This document shows, one piece after another, positions 34,801 through 44,885 of a DNA stretch of 64,000 nucleotides. The translations under genes were made by a program, and so were the position numbers. Position 1 is the stretch's first letter. Each line of letters begins with the position of its first letter. The stretch comes from Tenrec ecaudatus. Its lineage: Eukaryota > Chordata > Mammalia > Afrosoricida > Tenrecidae. The stretch covers positions 252,974,812 to 253,038,811 of the forward strand of contig NC_134531.1 of the NCBI RefSeq assembly GCF_050624435.1, in the 5' to 3' direction. The notes under the pieces were generated by a model that was given only the letters and a program-made list of their open reading frames with translations, was not told where the DNA came from and searched no databases.

Positions 34801-35925
34801 CAGGACAAACCTAAGAACCTTAGCTCAGGGAATACACAAGCTAAATGCAATAGGGAAGGGTACCCACACAGGTGAACCTGACACCGACAAGTGAGATCTA
34901 CTAAGGATAAAACACCTGCGTGTGGTGAAAGACTTCATCAAGAGGGTAGCAAGAATACCCGCAGACTGGGAGAGGATTTTTAGCAATGACACAACAAACA
35001 AAGGGCTTTTTACAAAAATCTACACTACCTCTAACCTGCAAAAAGAAGAAAACAGTTAAAACCCTAGGGAAGTAGGCAAAGGATGTGAAAAGAAGTTTCA
35101 CGTGGGAGGAGATCTGCATGGCCAATAAACGGATGAGAAAATGCTCCCAATCACTAGCTGTCAGAGAAACACAAATGGAAACAACCACATGATACTATTT
35201 AACACCCTTTAGGACAGTCCAAATCAGCAAATCAGAGAGCAACAAGTGTTGGAGGGGATGTGGTGAGATAGGAACTCTCCTCCATTGCTGGTGGTCGTGT
35301 AGATATGTGCAACCTCTGTGGGAAATGGTCTGACGACTTTTAAAGCAATTGAAAATTGAGTTACTTATGACCCATAATCCCTCTCCTGGGAGTACCCAGA
35401 GGAGGTAAGACACAAACCATAACCAGTCATTTGTGCTTCAATGTTTATTGAATTCACAATCGGAAAGAAATGGAAACAACCTAAATTTCCATCAGCAGAG
35501 GAGTAGATTAGAAAACCCTGGCACATACACACAGTGGAGTCCTACACATTACTAAAAAACACCGATGATCACATGAAGCATGTCGTTTCACAGGAAGAGC
35601 TGAAGGACATTATGTTAAGTGAAGTTAGCCAATCACAAAAGGACAAGGACAACAGGAGTTCCCTGAGGAAAATATAATCAGCATTGTTGGTATAGGAGAA
35701 AAGCCACTTATCTCACACTATATGGGTTGAGGTGCAGGCAGTCAGCTAGGGGGTCAGAACAAACCGAAGGGGGTACATGTTATTCCAACACAAAGAAAGG
35801 GAAAGGGGGGATGGGGAGGGAGAAAATTTGGGTTGGGGGTAGGGGAGATGATGGTATGTGGGGAGCAGGACACTAACCCTCCCATGGGGAGAGTGGGGGG
35901 AAAAAAGGAATCAGAGCTTCATCTT
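31835..35925 (+). mobile_element. L1 LINE, ORF2 from endonuclease to 3'UTR start
   Basis: It starts inside the endonuclease at the GDFNT motif (AGDFNTLLS, 31838-31865) and runs through the rest of ORF2. EEIDMAIKKLLTEKFP lies near 33250, a decayed RT palm with 'cccacttctattcaac' and 'ttttcagacgacatgattc' (FSDDMI, the FADD-type RT motif) near 33870-33990, LKYLGIYLTK near 34170, FIWRGKA near 34405, and the C-terminal cysteine region to about 35650. About 270 bases of G-rich 3'UTR follow, with no A tail. Many stops and shifts. It is interrupted by an LTR at 32586-33052. 5' truncated by loss of ORF1. Confidence 0.88.
32586..33052 (+). mobile_element. Solo LTR, ERVL-like (fossil)
   Basis: The element starts TGTGTTAG and ends CTACCACA, with an exact 5-base duplication GCCAG at 32581-32585 and 33053-33057. 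The L1 ORF2 reading resumes directly after it. Its ends match the LTRs at 1047-1651 and 62178-62872, while its middle differs, so it is a related subfamily. About 467 bases. It is younger than the L1 it sits in. The clean flanks show a solo LTR, with no internal viral sequence. Confidence 0.8.
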
Positions 35926-36526
35926 AATAGTTCAACTTTGTATCTTTTCATTTTTACCAGCCTGCTTTCTGTATCTTTCTTTGTCAATGATTTTGGAAAT
36001 TTTGATTATGATATTTTATAGTGGTTTTCTTTTGAGTATAACATATTTAGGTTTCATTGAACTTCTTGAATACATATCTTACCATTCTTCAAGATATTAA
36101 GGAAGTTTTCTTTCATTAAATCCTCATCAATTTTCTGTTTTTATTTGGGGGGAGTCTCTTCTTGAACTGGATTTCTAATTATATATAATTTATTCATATT
36201 GATATGCCATGCACAATTCTTTGCCTTTAACATTTCCTTTAAATTTTTTTCTAATTTTTTTCTGATGCATTAATATTGAAACATTTGTCTTCCATCTCGT
36301 GAATTTTATTTCCTTTTCAATCAGTTCTGCTTCTTTATCCTTTCAATGGGTTATATATTTCTGAAATATTAATTTAAATCCTCTGGAATCTAGCTCTGTA
36401 TTGTATGTTTTTCCATGGTTTCTAGTTTTACACTTATTTTGTTCATTTATCTTATATTGTTTTCCTTAATTCCTCTAGAGTTTTGTCTATTTTTTCTTTA
36501 TTTATCTGTGCTTTATTTGATCTGCC
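35926..36526 (-). mobile_element. Old L1 5' region, second piece
   Basis: On +: 'ttttggaaattttgattatgatattttatag', 'catttaggtttcattgaacttcttgaatac', 'ttctaattatatataatttattc'. This is the antisense of an old mammalian L1 5' region and continues the piece that ended at 31834. It is T-rich on +; frames here are not real. Confidence 0.55.
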
Positions 36527-37735
36527 TTATAACCCAACATTCATATGCATCTGATGCAGCTGAGAGAAAACACCATGGCTTGGCTCAAGGCACACCTTAA
36601 TACCCCCAAAATATACGTACTCTTCAATACTACAAAGAAATTTCTACAGCAGATTTACCTAATACAGTATTAGTATGTCTTTTCATCTCTTAACTGATAT
36701 TTCCATGAGCATTGGCTTTGGATCCAAGTAAGAAAAATTCTTGACAAATTCAACCTTTTTTCTATTTATTATGGTATTATCTATTGACCCAGTTGTGAAG
36801 ATTTGAGTCTTCCTTCCATTGAGTTGTAATCCTTGATCCGCATCAGCAAGTGCTTCAATCCCTCCTCACTTTTCAGCAAGCAGAGTTGTGTCATGTGCCA
36901 CAGATTAATAAGTCTTTCTCCATTCCTGATGCACTTTCTTCGTAGAATCACATAATCAGCTTCTCTGCTGATTTGCTCAGCAGACAAATCAAACAACTAA
37001 GATGAGAGGATACAACGCTGACCCATGCCTTTTCTGATTAAACCATGAAGTTTTCCCTTGTTCTGCTCACGCAACTGACACTTCATCCATGTATTCAAAA
37101 TCCACATGAGCACAATGAAGTGCTCTAGAATATCCATTCTTCTCCATGCTTATTAAGGGCCACACCGTTAAATGCCTTTGCATAGTCAATGAAGCACAAG
37201 TAAACATCTCTCTGGTAGTCTCTGCTTTGAGCCAGGTCCATCTGACATCAGCAGTGATATCCCGTCTTCCATGTCCTCTTCTGAGTCCAACCTGAACTTC
37301 TGGCAGTTCCCTGCCAATGTACTCCTCTGAAATTTACACACTGAATAAGGAAGGCCTTGGAATAAATGTTGCATTGGAATTGTGGTGCTGGAGAAGAATA
37401 TTGAAAGTACCATGCGCTGCCAGAAGACAAACTGAACTGTATTGGAAGAAGGAAGGCCAAAATATTTAGCACGGATGGCAAGACTCAGTCTTACATATTT
37501 TGGACCTGTTGTCAGGGATAGACTATTCCTGAGCAAGGGTTTCCTGTTTGCTAAAGTGGGGGAGGTGGGGAAGGGGAAGGTCCTAGAGCAGATGGATTGA
37601 GAGTTTGGCTGTATCAATGGACTCAGGCAGAGAAATGATGGATAGGACGGTGCAGGACCAGGCAGTGGTTCATTCTGTTGCGCACAGGGTCATAGTGGAT
37701 GAGAGCCAACTCAGTAGCAGCCACCACCCCCCAAA
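36527..37735 (+). mobile_element. RTE-type LINE with inverted 5' half
   Basis: The left part (36527-about 37325) reads on the - strand as RTE reverse transcriptase. CQKFRLDSEEDMEDGI, RQRCILSS(x)LFDLSAE (equivalent of RQGCxLSPxLFNLYAE), LMRIKDYNSMEGRLK and finally 'YECW' follow each other leftward. The right part (37329-37735) reads on + as the immediately following C-terminal region ('acactgaataaggaaggcc', 'ttgtggtgctggagaagaatattg', 'cttacatattttggacc') to the RTE 3' end (aggacggtgcaggaccagg; 'catagtggatgagagcc'). The left end of the inverted piece breaks where the right piece begins, so no internal sequence is lost. This is the signature of twin priming. Frames broken. Confidence 0.82.
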
Positions 37736-37744
37736 GCAGCAAGC

Positions 37745-38340
37745 CATACAATTATTTACAAACACTCATTTGCATTTCTTTATAGAGAGTTCCAATAGCA
37801 GGTCTTCTTTTGAGAGATTTTTTGGCCCTTGATTTTGGTGACTTGATAGAGCTGCCTTGTCCTTGTCCTTAAGTGATTCGAGATTGTGCGAGAAATTATG
37901 GTGTTACTGTATTAATTTGTTGATTGCACATTGGTTTGCTCCACCCTCACTTATTGTTTCTCTTTGATTTCGTACATCTGGGCAGTAAGATGGGCATGCT
38001 ACTCTGGTTACTGGTTTGGCAGCACTCAGTTATCACGACGTGTCTCTGAGTGGATTTGATAGCAGTGAGAATGTGGGCATGAGTCTTTGATTGCTGATGA
38101 TGCTGAGCAGCTGAAGGCTAAGTGGGAGAGTGTTGGCCTCCACAAGTCATCTCAATAGTGTTGGAGGTGGTGGTGGCACTTGCTCAGTGTGTGGGGTAAG
38201 AGGTATGGTGGTAATGGCTGGGAAATTTTGCTGGTTTCCAACTGCTAGGGAAAGATAGAAGGTAAAAATGGAGGGTGGAAAGAAAAGAATGAGGTGGATG
38301 GAGAGCAAAGTCCTAAGAAGAAAGCATAAGGGAACCATAA
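37745..38340 (-). mobile_element. Old L1 5'UTR, third piece (tentative)
   Basis: The G/T-rich antisense look ('ttttggcccttgattttggtgac', 'tgccttgtccttgtcc', 'gggagagtgttggcc') fits an old L1 5'UTR continuing from 36526 across the RTE insertion. Similarity is from memory and weak. Confidence 0.35.
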
Positions 38341-38699
38341 AAGATCTGCCTCCTTATTCCTGGTTTTCATTCAGTCCTTTAATCTCATTGTTATTTGATC
38401 GACTTCTTTATCCTTTCTTTTGAAACTCTGGGTTCCATGATTGTCACCTGGATCCATTTCACTGTTTAGGATGGTGTGTCTGTCAAGTTCATCCTCTTGG
38501 ATCTTCCTCACAACTGAGCTTTGAAAACACATTGTACAGTGAGTAGAAACAAAGAAACATAGTACAATGTCAAAATAAGCAAAGAAAGATTGCACTAAGA
38601 ATATTCAGAAATAAGCCCAGGCAGCTAAATATTTTTCCTTGCACTATTATTTGTCTGTTAGTCTTTTTTACTATCTTTATATGGGCATACAGAAGTTTC
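38341..38699. other. Unassigned
   Basis: The - strand has a 74-codon frame with 'QSFKRKDKEVDQITMRLKD', which looks like charged L1 ORF1-type sequence, but I cannot confirm it. Confidence 0.3.
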
Positions 38700-39080
38700 A
38701 GGGCTAGTTTACTAATGAAAATGCAATTCAGGAAACAGAAACAAAGGGTTGGCGAGCAAAAGTCCTTGATCAGACAACTCAGAAATCAACAATGGTGACA
38801 GCCTCCTGTAGGGAATAGCGGTGTTAACAAAGCCCAGGGTTCTGGCGACAAAGAGTTCTTCTGCGACACGGAGTTCTTCTGCAGGAGCTGGGGTCGTGGA
38901 AGAGATGCAGCTGCAGAGGGAGGCGCTGAGCAGAGAAGAGAAAAAGAAGCGAAATACCGGGTCTTCTCCTTTCCTCCCACTCTGCATTGCTCCTCAGAGC
39001 CGCTCATTGGTCTGAGGACCCACACTGAAAGGCGTCCAGGCAACGTCGTCTATGAATAGAATCTGTTACTGATAGAAAAC
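38700..39080. other. CpG-containing GC-rich island, unclassified
   Basis: An isolated block with about a dozen CpG sites in 260 bases (38815-39050), in otherwise A+T-rich, CpG-poor DNA. It contains a partial internal repeat ('gagttcttctgc' twice, near 38860 and 38870). No exon or promoter can be defined. Possible explanations are a young LTR or L1 5'UTR read on the - strand, or a regulatory element. Confidence 0.35.
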
Positions 39081-40705
39081 AGAAGAAGGGTTGATTGTGC
39101 TGATAAGTATGTACCTCTCTAGGGTTACTGTTCATCTTAGAAACCGGAAACCGATCAGATGACTAGCGAGGGATATTTCAGTATGACAGAGGTGATATCC
39201 TAGAGATTTAGAAGAAGAAGCCATCAAAGAGAAGTAATAATTAAAGAAAAACTACTGTACAGGATTTACTCAACTGCTTACATAGGTAAAAAGAAATGTG
39301 TGTTGTTAGGTAAGATTTGTTTACTGCATCACATATGCATTATATCATACTTTTAAAAATACATAAAATCCCAACTGTGAGCTCAGTTCTCAAGTTGGGA
39401 AGATCTTTGAGAAGAGGGTAAGGGAATCAAGGAGAACTCATTCACTAATTTAGAGGGAAGTGAACAAAGAAAATATAGGGGGAAATGATGGGTAAAGACG
39501 GACAGAAGAATGCAAGAGACAGGAAAGCAAGAAGGGACAGAAGGAGGGAGGATGGAAGGAAAGAAGGAAGGAAGGTGAAGGAGGAAGCATCTTGACTTCT
39601 CAAAAATGAAATACCAAATAGAAATTCCTTTTCTCTGTCTCACCATAGTCTTGGCTACTATCTTAATCATTAATATACTTTAAAATTACATGTTAAAGAA
39701 ATTCTGAAATAGAATACCAAAATATTTTAAAACAACAAAACATCAAAGTGCTCTCTCCCTCTCTTTCTCTCTACAAAATAGAAAGTACTCATCATATTGA
39801 AGGTTCTCTAAACAAAAGAAATTATATTTGTGGTGACTCATTAACGTATATGAATATATAATTTTGACTTTCACTGATAACTGGACAGAAGAGTGTAAAT
39901 TAATAGCCCGTGAAATTTTTAGTACACCCAACTGTCCTCACTAGAGACTTCATTAACAATTTAGCCTTAAAGACTTGGTATTGCGTAAGTTTCATAACTA
40001 CAAATAAGTTTCTCTTCACTTGAAAATAATGCACAGGAAATAGCGAAGTGTTTCTGGTAGATGCCCAAGAATGTCACAGAATTAGAAGAACATTTCCTCA
40101 GAAACAGACCTTTGGATCAGGATCATCATCAGGTAAGGCATCATTTATTCACAAGAATCATATTTTCATTGAATGAAGCACAGAACCCCAGAAAATCTCT
40201 ATAATATGCTGACAACCATCTCTTATTAAGACAAAAGAAACATCATAACGATCTAACATCAGGTAAATCCCCCTATTGTCCTGTCTCACGACAATCGATA
40301 TGATGATTAATTTTGTGAAGTACACTGTGCTCTTAACTTTAAAATGGTGCACAATTTCTGTAGTTAAAGAATCTCGACCAAAAAAAATAATTCTCAGACT
40401 ATTGATCTAAAATACTCCAACATCATCAAATCACAATAATGTTGTTAAAATATATTTATTGCTCCCCTATTTTTGTGAAGTGTTGGAGGGCTCCTACAAC
40501 AGCACTCCAGTAACAAAAATATTAGCTGCTTTTATTGAGAATTAAGACTTTCACAAATATTAACTAATATCAGCAACAAACTCTAAAGGACACCATTTCC
40601 CCTTTAAATAGCTAACATTGCTGTTGGCTAAGTAATATACTTCAAGATGTAGAGTCTCACCCAGAAGCAGAGTCTGAAGCCAAGGTTTGAGTGAGTGTAG
40701 GTAAG
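39081..40705. other. No recognised gene
   Basis: A+T-rich intergenic DNA. A purine-rich GGAA/GAAG block lies at about 39530-39590, and a CTCTCTCTTTCTCTCT patch near 39760. Confidence 0.4.
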
Positions 40706-40910
40706 TGCCTTAGTGTTGCATTGGTTAAGCACCAGCGACTAAACACACGGTTGATGGTTCAAACTCACCTAGACCTGATGCAGGAGTTATGACGTCGCTA
40801 TCTGCTTTGTGAAGAACATAGCCTTGGAACTCCTATCATGTTGTGGCACGGTGTTACTGTCACGCCCAATTGCTAGGAGCTGCTAATAATGTGATAGTAC
40901 CTAACTACAA
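40706..40910 (+). mobile_element. AfroSINE, diverged
   Basis: 'gccttagtgttgcattggttaagc' (A-box region), 'ggttgatggttcaaactcacc' (B-box region), 'atctgctttgtgaagaac', 'agccttggaactcctatc' in AfroSINE order. The distal part is rearranged or strongly diverged. Confidence 0.7.
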
Positions 40911-41079
40911 GTTTTAAAAGGAAATTCCAAGAAGCGTAATACGAGAGGAAGACGTGAAAACCTCATAAAGATTTCATCAATAAAGGGTCTATCTGATGGG
41001 CAACAAAGGAGCTGTTGAAACACCGTGTAAAATGTATCTCAAAATTGTCCCACCGAGGATGAAGAATCAGAGATATTTG

Positions 41080-41480
41080 TCCATCAACGTTTCACTTTCA
41101 AGGGTTGAGAATCTTGGCGACTCTACTGGTTGTCCTCCTACTATGGCCCGCGGGACACAAGCGGCCCACTGAGGACATTTATCCAGCCCACTGGGTGTTT
41201 TTGCATCGTTTTGTTTTTTATTCAAAGTAAGATATGCGCAGTGCGCACAAGAATTTGTTCATCGTTTTTTTTAAAACTATAGACCGACCCTCCAACGGGT
41301 CTGAGGGAGCGGGAACTGGCCCCCTGTTTAAAGTTTGAGGACCCCTGGAAAAAAACTACTCCACCTTATTGCCTTGGCCACAATCTTACCAGAAGCAGAC
41401 CACCGCGTCTTTCTTCCGTGAAGTCTGTAGGTGTGTGGAGCTGCCAACCTTCATGTTAGTCGTTGAGCACAAACATTTGT
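41080..41480 (-). mobile_element. AfroSINE interrupted by OC1
   Basis: The right piece (41350-41480) reads on - as an AfroSINE: 'gtgctcaacgactaacatg', 'aaggttggcagctccacac' (B-box region), 'ggaagaaagacgcggtgg', 'ctgcttctggtaagattg', 'ggccaaggcaataagg'. The left piece (41080-41126, 'gagaatcttggcgactctac' on +) fits the SINE tail. The hAT element between them splits it. Confidence 0.55.
41127..41347 (-). mobile_element. OposCharlie1 (OC1)-like hAT transposon, non-autonomous
   Basis: Read on the - strand from 41347: CAGGGGTCCTCAAACTTTAA, then 'acagggggccagttcc', 'ctcagacccgttggaggg', 'ctatagttttaaaaaaaac', 'gaacaaattcttgtgcgc', then 'ggataaatgtcctcag', 'gtgggccgcttgtg' and 'cccgcgggccatag' to a decayed left end (41127-41146). 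This matches the OC1 hAT family as I remember it, with most of the interior deleted (about 220 bases). Several CpGs survive, which points to limited age. OC1, like SPIN, is known from tenrec and other tetrapods through horizontal transfer. Confidence 0.82.
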
Positions 41481-42179
41481 GGAATCGTGGTCTCTAAAAA
41501 GAGTCTTTATTGTGGAATTATATTTCTGCTGACTTCATTCTGATTCTTGCATAGCAAAGTGAAATGATGTGACCAAAGAAAGTCATCAGAGGGAGAAATA
41601 CAAAAGCTTTTGTCAGTTTGTACAAGAACTGTGTGCTTTGTCCTACAGGATGGACCCAGAGATGATGGGCAGGCCAAGGGCAGCTGTCTAACCACCACCA
41701 AAGAGTTATTAGTACAATAGCGAGGGAAGGGTCTTAAGATGAAGTAAACTCTGTCCAATTATTCAAGGGAAAGAGTAAGGTGGAACGACAAAAAATAGAC
41801 AAGGAGGCAGGAAGACGTGTGGCCTCCTCAAGGACGGCAGAAGTTTGTTGAAGAATGTCCTTGAAAAGAAGGGACCATACATAGTGAAGTCTTAAGGAAG
41901 TTCAAATGTTTGTATTATTTACTACGTTTTAGATATTAAGACTACTTCACACAAACATGTTTGTGTCGAAGTGGAAGTTTGATCTTCTGCATAAAATTTC
42001 TGAGGTCGAATTTTCCTTTAAGACAATAAGCAAAGCAAAAAATGAAAAACACAAATGTGAGGCGGGCAGTTTGAATTCTTGCATGTGTTAGGCATCTGCA
42101 ACTGGAAAGGGACACGTGCTGATGGGTGAACTCTCAAAATGAAAAGAAATAGCTGCAAACATATATAAATAATTGGAAC
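41481..42179. other. No recognised feature
   Basis: No supported gene or named repeat. Confidence 0.4.
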
Positions 42180-42905
42180 TTAGAATGTATGAACTTCAAA
42201 TCTAGAAAACTTGGAAGACATCAAAAATGAAATGGAACAGATAAAAATGAATAGATTTGTATTAGTAAGCTGAAATCTACTGGAATTGGCCATTGAATAA
42301 GAAAATTAGATGACTTACTACGTCACGGTGGAGATGCAAGTACAATGGTGTCATATGCATCATCAAAATGTATATTTCAAGATCTATTTTGAAGTACCAT
42401 GCTGTATGAAATAAGATAATACCTATCTGCATACAAGGAAATATAATCAATGTATCCATTCTTCAAATTTATGCATCAACCATGAAAGCTAGAAATGGAA
42501 AAATTGAAGAATTGTACCAAAGTCATTATCCAGAAATTGATCTAACATGCAATCAAGATGTATTGGTATTTACTGGAGTTTGGAATGAAAAGTGGGGGAA
42601 AACAGAAGTAACAGTGGTGGGAAAATATGGCATTGGTGATAGAAATGAAGCTAGAGATCACATGATAGAATTTTGCAAGACCAATTACTCTTCATATCAA
42701 ATACTTTTGGTGACTCTACACATGGACTTCTCCACAGAATACACAATAACCAAATTGATGACGTCTATGGAAAGAGAACAGGGAAAAGCCAAACCAGCAT
42801 CTAAAACGAGGCCAGAGGTTGACTGTGCATAGATCATCAGTTGCTCGTGTGCAGGATGAGGTTGGAGCTGATGAAAATTAAAGAAGATAAGAAAATACTG
42901 ATATT
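42180..42905 (+). mobile_element. RTE-type LINE, endonuclease region
   Basis: The 116-codon open stretch 42482-42832 belongs to an APE-type endonuclease of the RTE/BovB group. IEELYQSHYPEIDLT, then VLVFTGVWNEKWGK (equivalent of the GDWNAKVG motif), VVGKYGIGDRNEARDHMIEFCKTN, a (RN)QIDYIL-equivalent TEYTITKLMT and ASKTRPEVDCA (equivalent of AKTRPGADCGSDH) follow in order. 'DHQLLVC' follows after a frame break near 42832. The key Asp of GDWN is replaced (GVWN). RT and 3' end absent. Confidence 0.85.
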
Positions 42906-42924
42906 TTATATTTTATCAACAATG

Positions 42925-43092
42925 GATGAGCATGGGGGTGAGGGGGGAGGCAAAAATGAGGAGCTGATACCAAGAGATCAAGTAGATAGAAGATATTTTG
43001 AAAAGGATGATGGGAACATATGCACAAATGTGCTTGACACAGTGGATGTATGGATTGTTATAAGAGTTGTAAAAGCCCCAATAAAATGACTT
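42925..43092 (+). mobile_element. L1 3' end, 5'-truncated
   Basis: 'gagcatgggggtgagggggg', 'gaggagctgataccaagagatc', 'gcacaaatgtgcttgacac', 'gtatggattgttataagagttg', 'agccccaataaaatgac' and a short A-rich tail. It lies directly after the RTE endonuclease fragment. Confidence 0.8.
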
Positions 43093-43407
43093 TAAGAAAC
43101 ACAAGAACACAAAAAACTATTGTGAAGATGCCATCGGAGCAGGTGATGTTGGTTCTGTCATGCAGAGAGTCCTGGGAGTTGGAATTCAGTCAATGTCCAC
43201 GCGTCGCAATAACTGATCCAGAATTCTACCTGTGCAACCGTGTACAGCTTTGAAGGTCTAGCTGAAGCATTCGGATTTCCTTCTGCAACCAAAAGACCAT
43301 TGTTTTCTTTGGAAAGAAAAGGGGTATCTACCTACAGCTAGTAGTTCTGTTCCCTAATATCTTCTCCTGTTTATTTTGTTGTTGTTGTTGTTGTTTACTC
43401 TTGAACT
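43093..43407. other. No recognised feature
   Basis: No supported gene. A short (GTT)n run lies at about 43379-43395. Confidence 0.4.
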
Positions 43408-43673
43408 TTTTGGTGAACCTTTGAACTTTCCTCATCCCCTGAGCAGCCAAAAATCCACATATACTCTTTGAGAAAACTTAACTAATACACTAATGTTCCC
43501 CACATGTCATACTACTAGCATAAACTATTGATTAATGTACATTGTGTATCTGTAATGGATGCATGTTTAGAGTGGTAGGAAATTTCTTGAAGGGAGGGAC
43601 TGCTCACAGGGAGAGAAGTAGCATCGTGATGGGCCTGCACCGTTCGAATTCACTACGTTTGAGGGTCAACTGT
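43408..43673. mobile_element. Tigger-type (pogo) DNA transposon remnant
   Basis: The left end 'tggtgaacctttgaac' and right end 'gaattcactacgtttgagggtcaactg' are decayed inverted copies of a Tigger-type terminal repeat (CAGTTGACCCTTGAAC). Inside the left end, 'gagcagccaaaaatccacatatac' and 'aaaacttaactaatac' match the usual Tigger order. The right end is followed by TA, the expected target. Non-coding, ancient, and part of the middle is unmatched. Confidence 0.6.
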
Positions 43674-44699
43674 ACAGTCCAGGTCCAAATATATGTGATC
43701 CCTCTCAAGGATGTTTTAGTGCCCAATTTCCTAAATCCCGGGACAGTGTGATATAAGGTAATGTCTCTAGTAAGCATGGTATATTTGGGACACACTTGAG
43801 TATTGTGGAAAAAGTCCACAGACATAAGTTTTGAGAATAGGCGAGGACTATAGATGAAGATTTGGACGCCAGCTGCATCCTCTGAGAGTTAAATGATTTC
43901 TGTTACAGGGGAAATGATCAGAGACAAAAGGCTGGCAAAAAGAAGAGTTGGAAAATAAACAGATGTTTTAACTGCGGAGCGTTTCAGAGAGGTCCAGAAG
44001 AGAGGAGGTTCTGACAAGATAATTGGAATTGCTGGGAAAACCACTAGGGAGTTCAGGTTTTACAAAATGAAAACTAGGTTTAAGGCAATTAATAAGAGTT
44101 AATGGAAACTTCAGGTATTAACTGTTTTTTAAGAAGTTTGATGCTAGAACTTGAGAGACACGGAACATGAACTACAGGATTGACAGTGAAGTCAAGTAAA
44201 AGGTTTTCTAAATAGGGCAGAACTGTACAGCTTTAGGGAATAAAGTCTGAAATCTGTTGAATTTTTTAACTACTTGAAGAAATAAAAGCTCAAAAACTGT
44301 TTGGATCTCACTGCACTGAGCTATTCCAATTCCTCTTCTGACCCCTCCCCTCTTGTTCTTTTTCCCTCCCCTTTCTGTCCCCTAGACCCCTTAGAACCTC
44401 AAGGTAGGCGCAGGCATAATAGAATACTTGAAATGTAGATAGTCTAAATGGAGATGCAGGTGTAAAATACAGCCCAAATTTCTAAGATGCAGTATGAACA
44501 ACTACTGTAAAATATCTTATTAATTCTTTTTGCTGTTGAAATATATTTTAGATATAGTGAATTAAATAAAATGGGTAACACTAAAATTAATTTCACATGT
44601 TTTTAATCTGTTTTAATATTACTACTAAAAAGCATTAAATTACAGTCACATATATCTAATGGAAAACACTGCTCCCGTTCTTCTTCCTGCTCTCTCTCT
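43674..44699. other. No recognised feature
   Basis: Intergenic DNA with a pyrimidine-rich stretch near 44330-44400. No supported gene or repeat. Confidence 0.4.
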
Positions 44700-44885
44700 A
44701 GGGAGCCCTGGTGGCGCTGTTGTAGAAGTGTTGGACTGATAACCTCAAGGTTGGCAGTTTACACCCACCAGTCTCCTCTTGGGAGAAAAAGGAGGCATTC
44801 TTCTTCTGTAAAGATTTACAGCCTTGAGAGCCCTATAAAGATGCTGAGTCTGAATCCAGTCAAAAGCAGTGAAATCCAACATGGA
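44700..44885 (+). mobile_element. AfroSINE
   Basis: Good match to the family: 'gggagccctggtggcgctg' (44700), 'ctcaaggttggcagtttac' (B-box region), 'ctcttgggagaaaaaggagg', 'tttacagccttgagagccc' (44814) and a diverged tail near 44860. This is one of the clearest copies for family identification. Confidence 0.92.

Noticed and set aside
38821-39043. Host promoter CpG island
   Set aside because: No adjacent exon, transcription start or splice signal can be shown, so it is left as an unclassified block.
42482-42832. 116-codon frame starting with ATG, candidate novel gene
   Set aside because: It matches the RTE endonuclease motif by motif and lacks any context of a gene.
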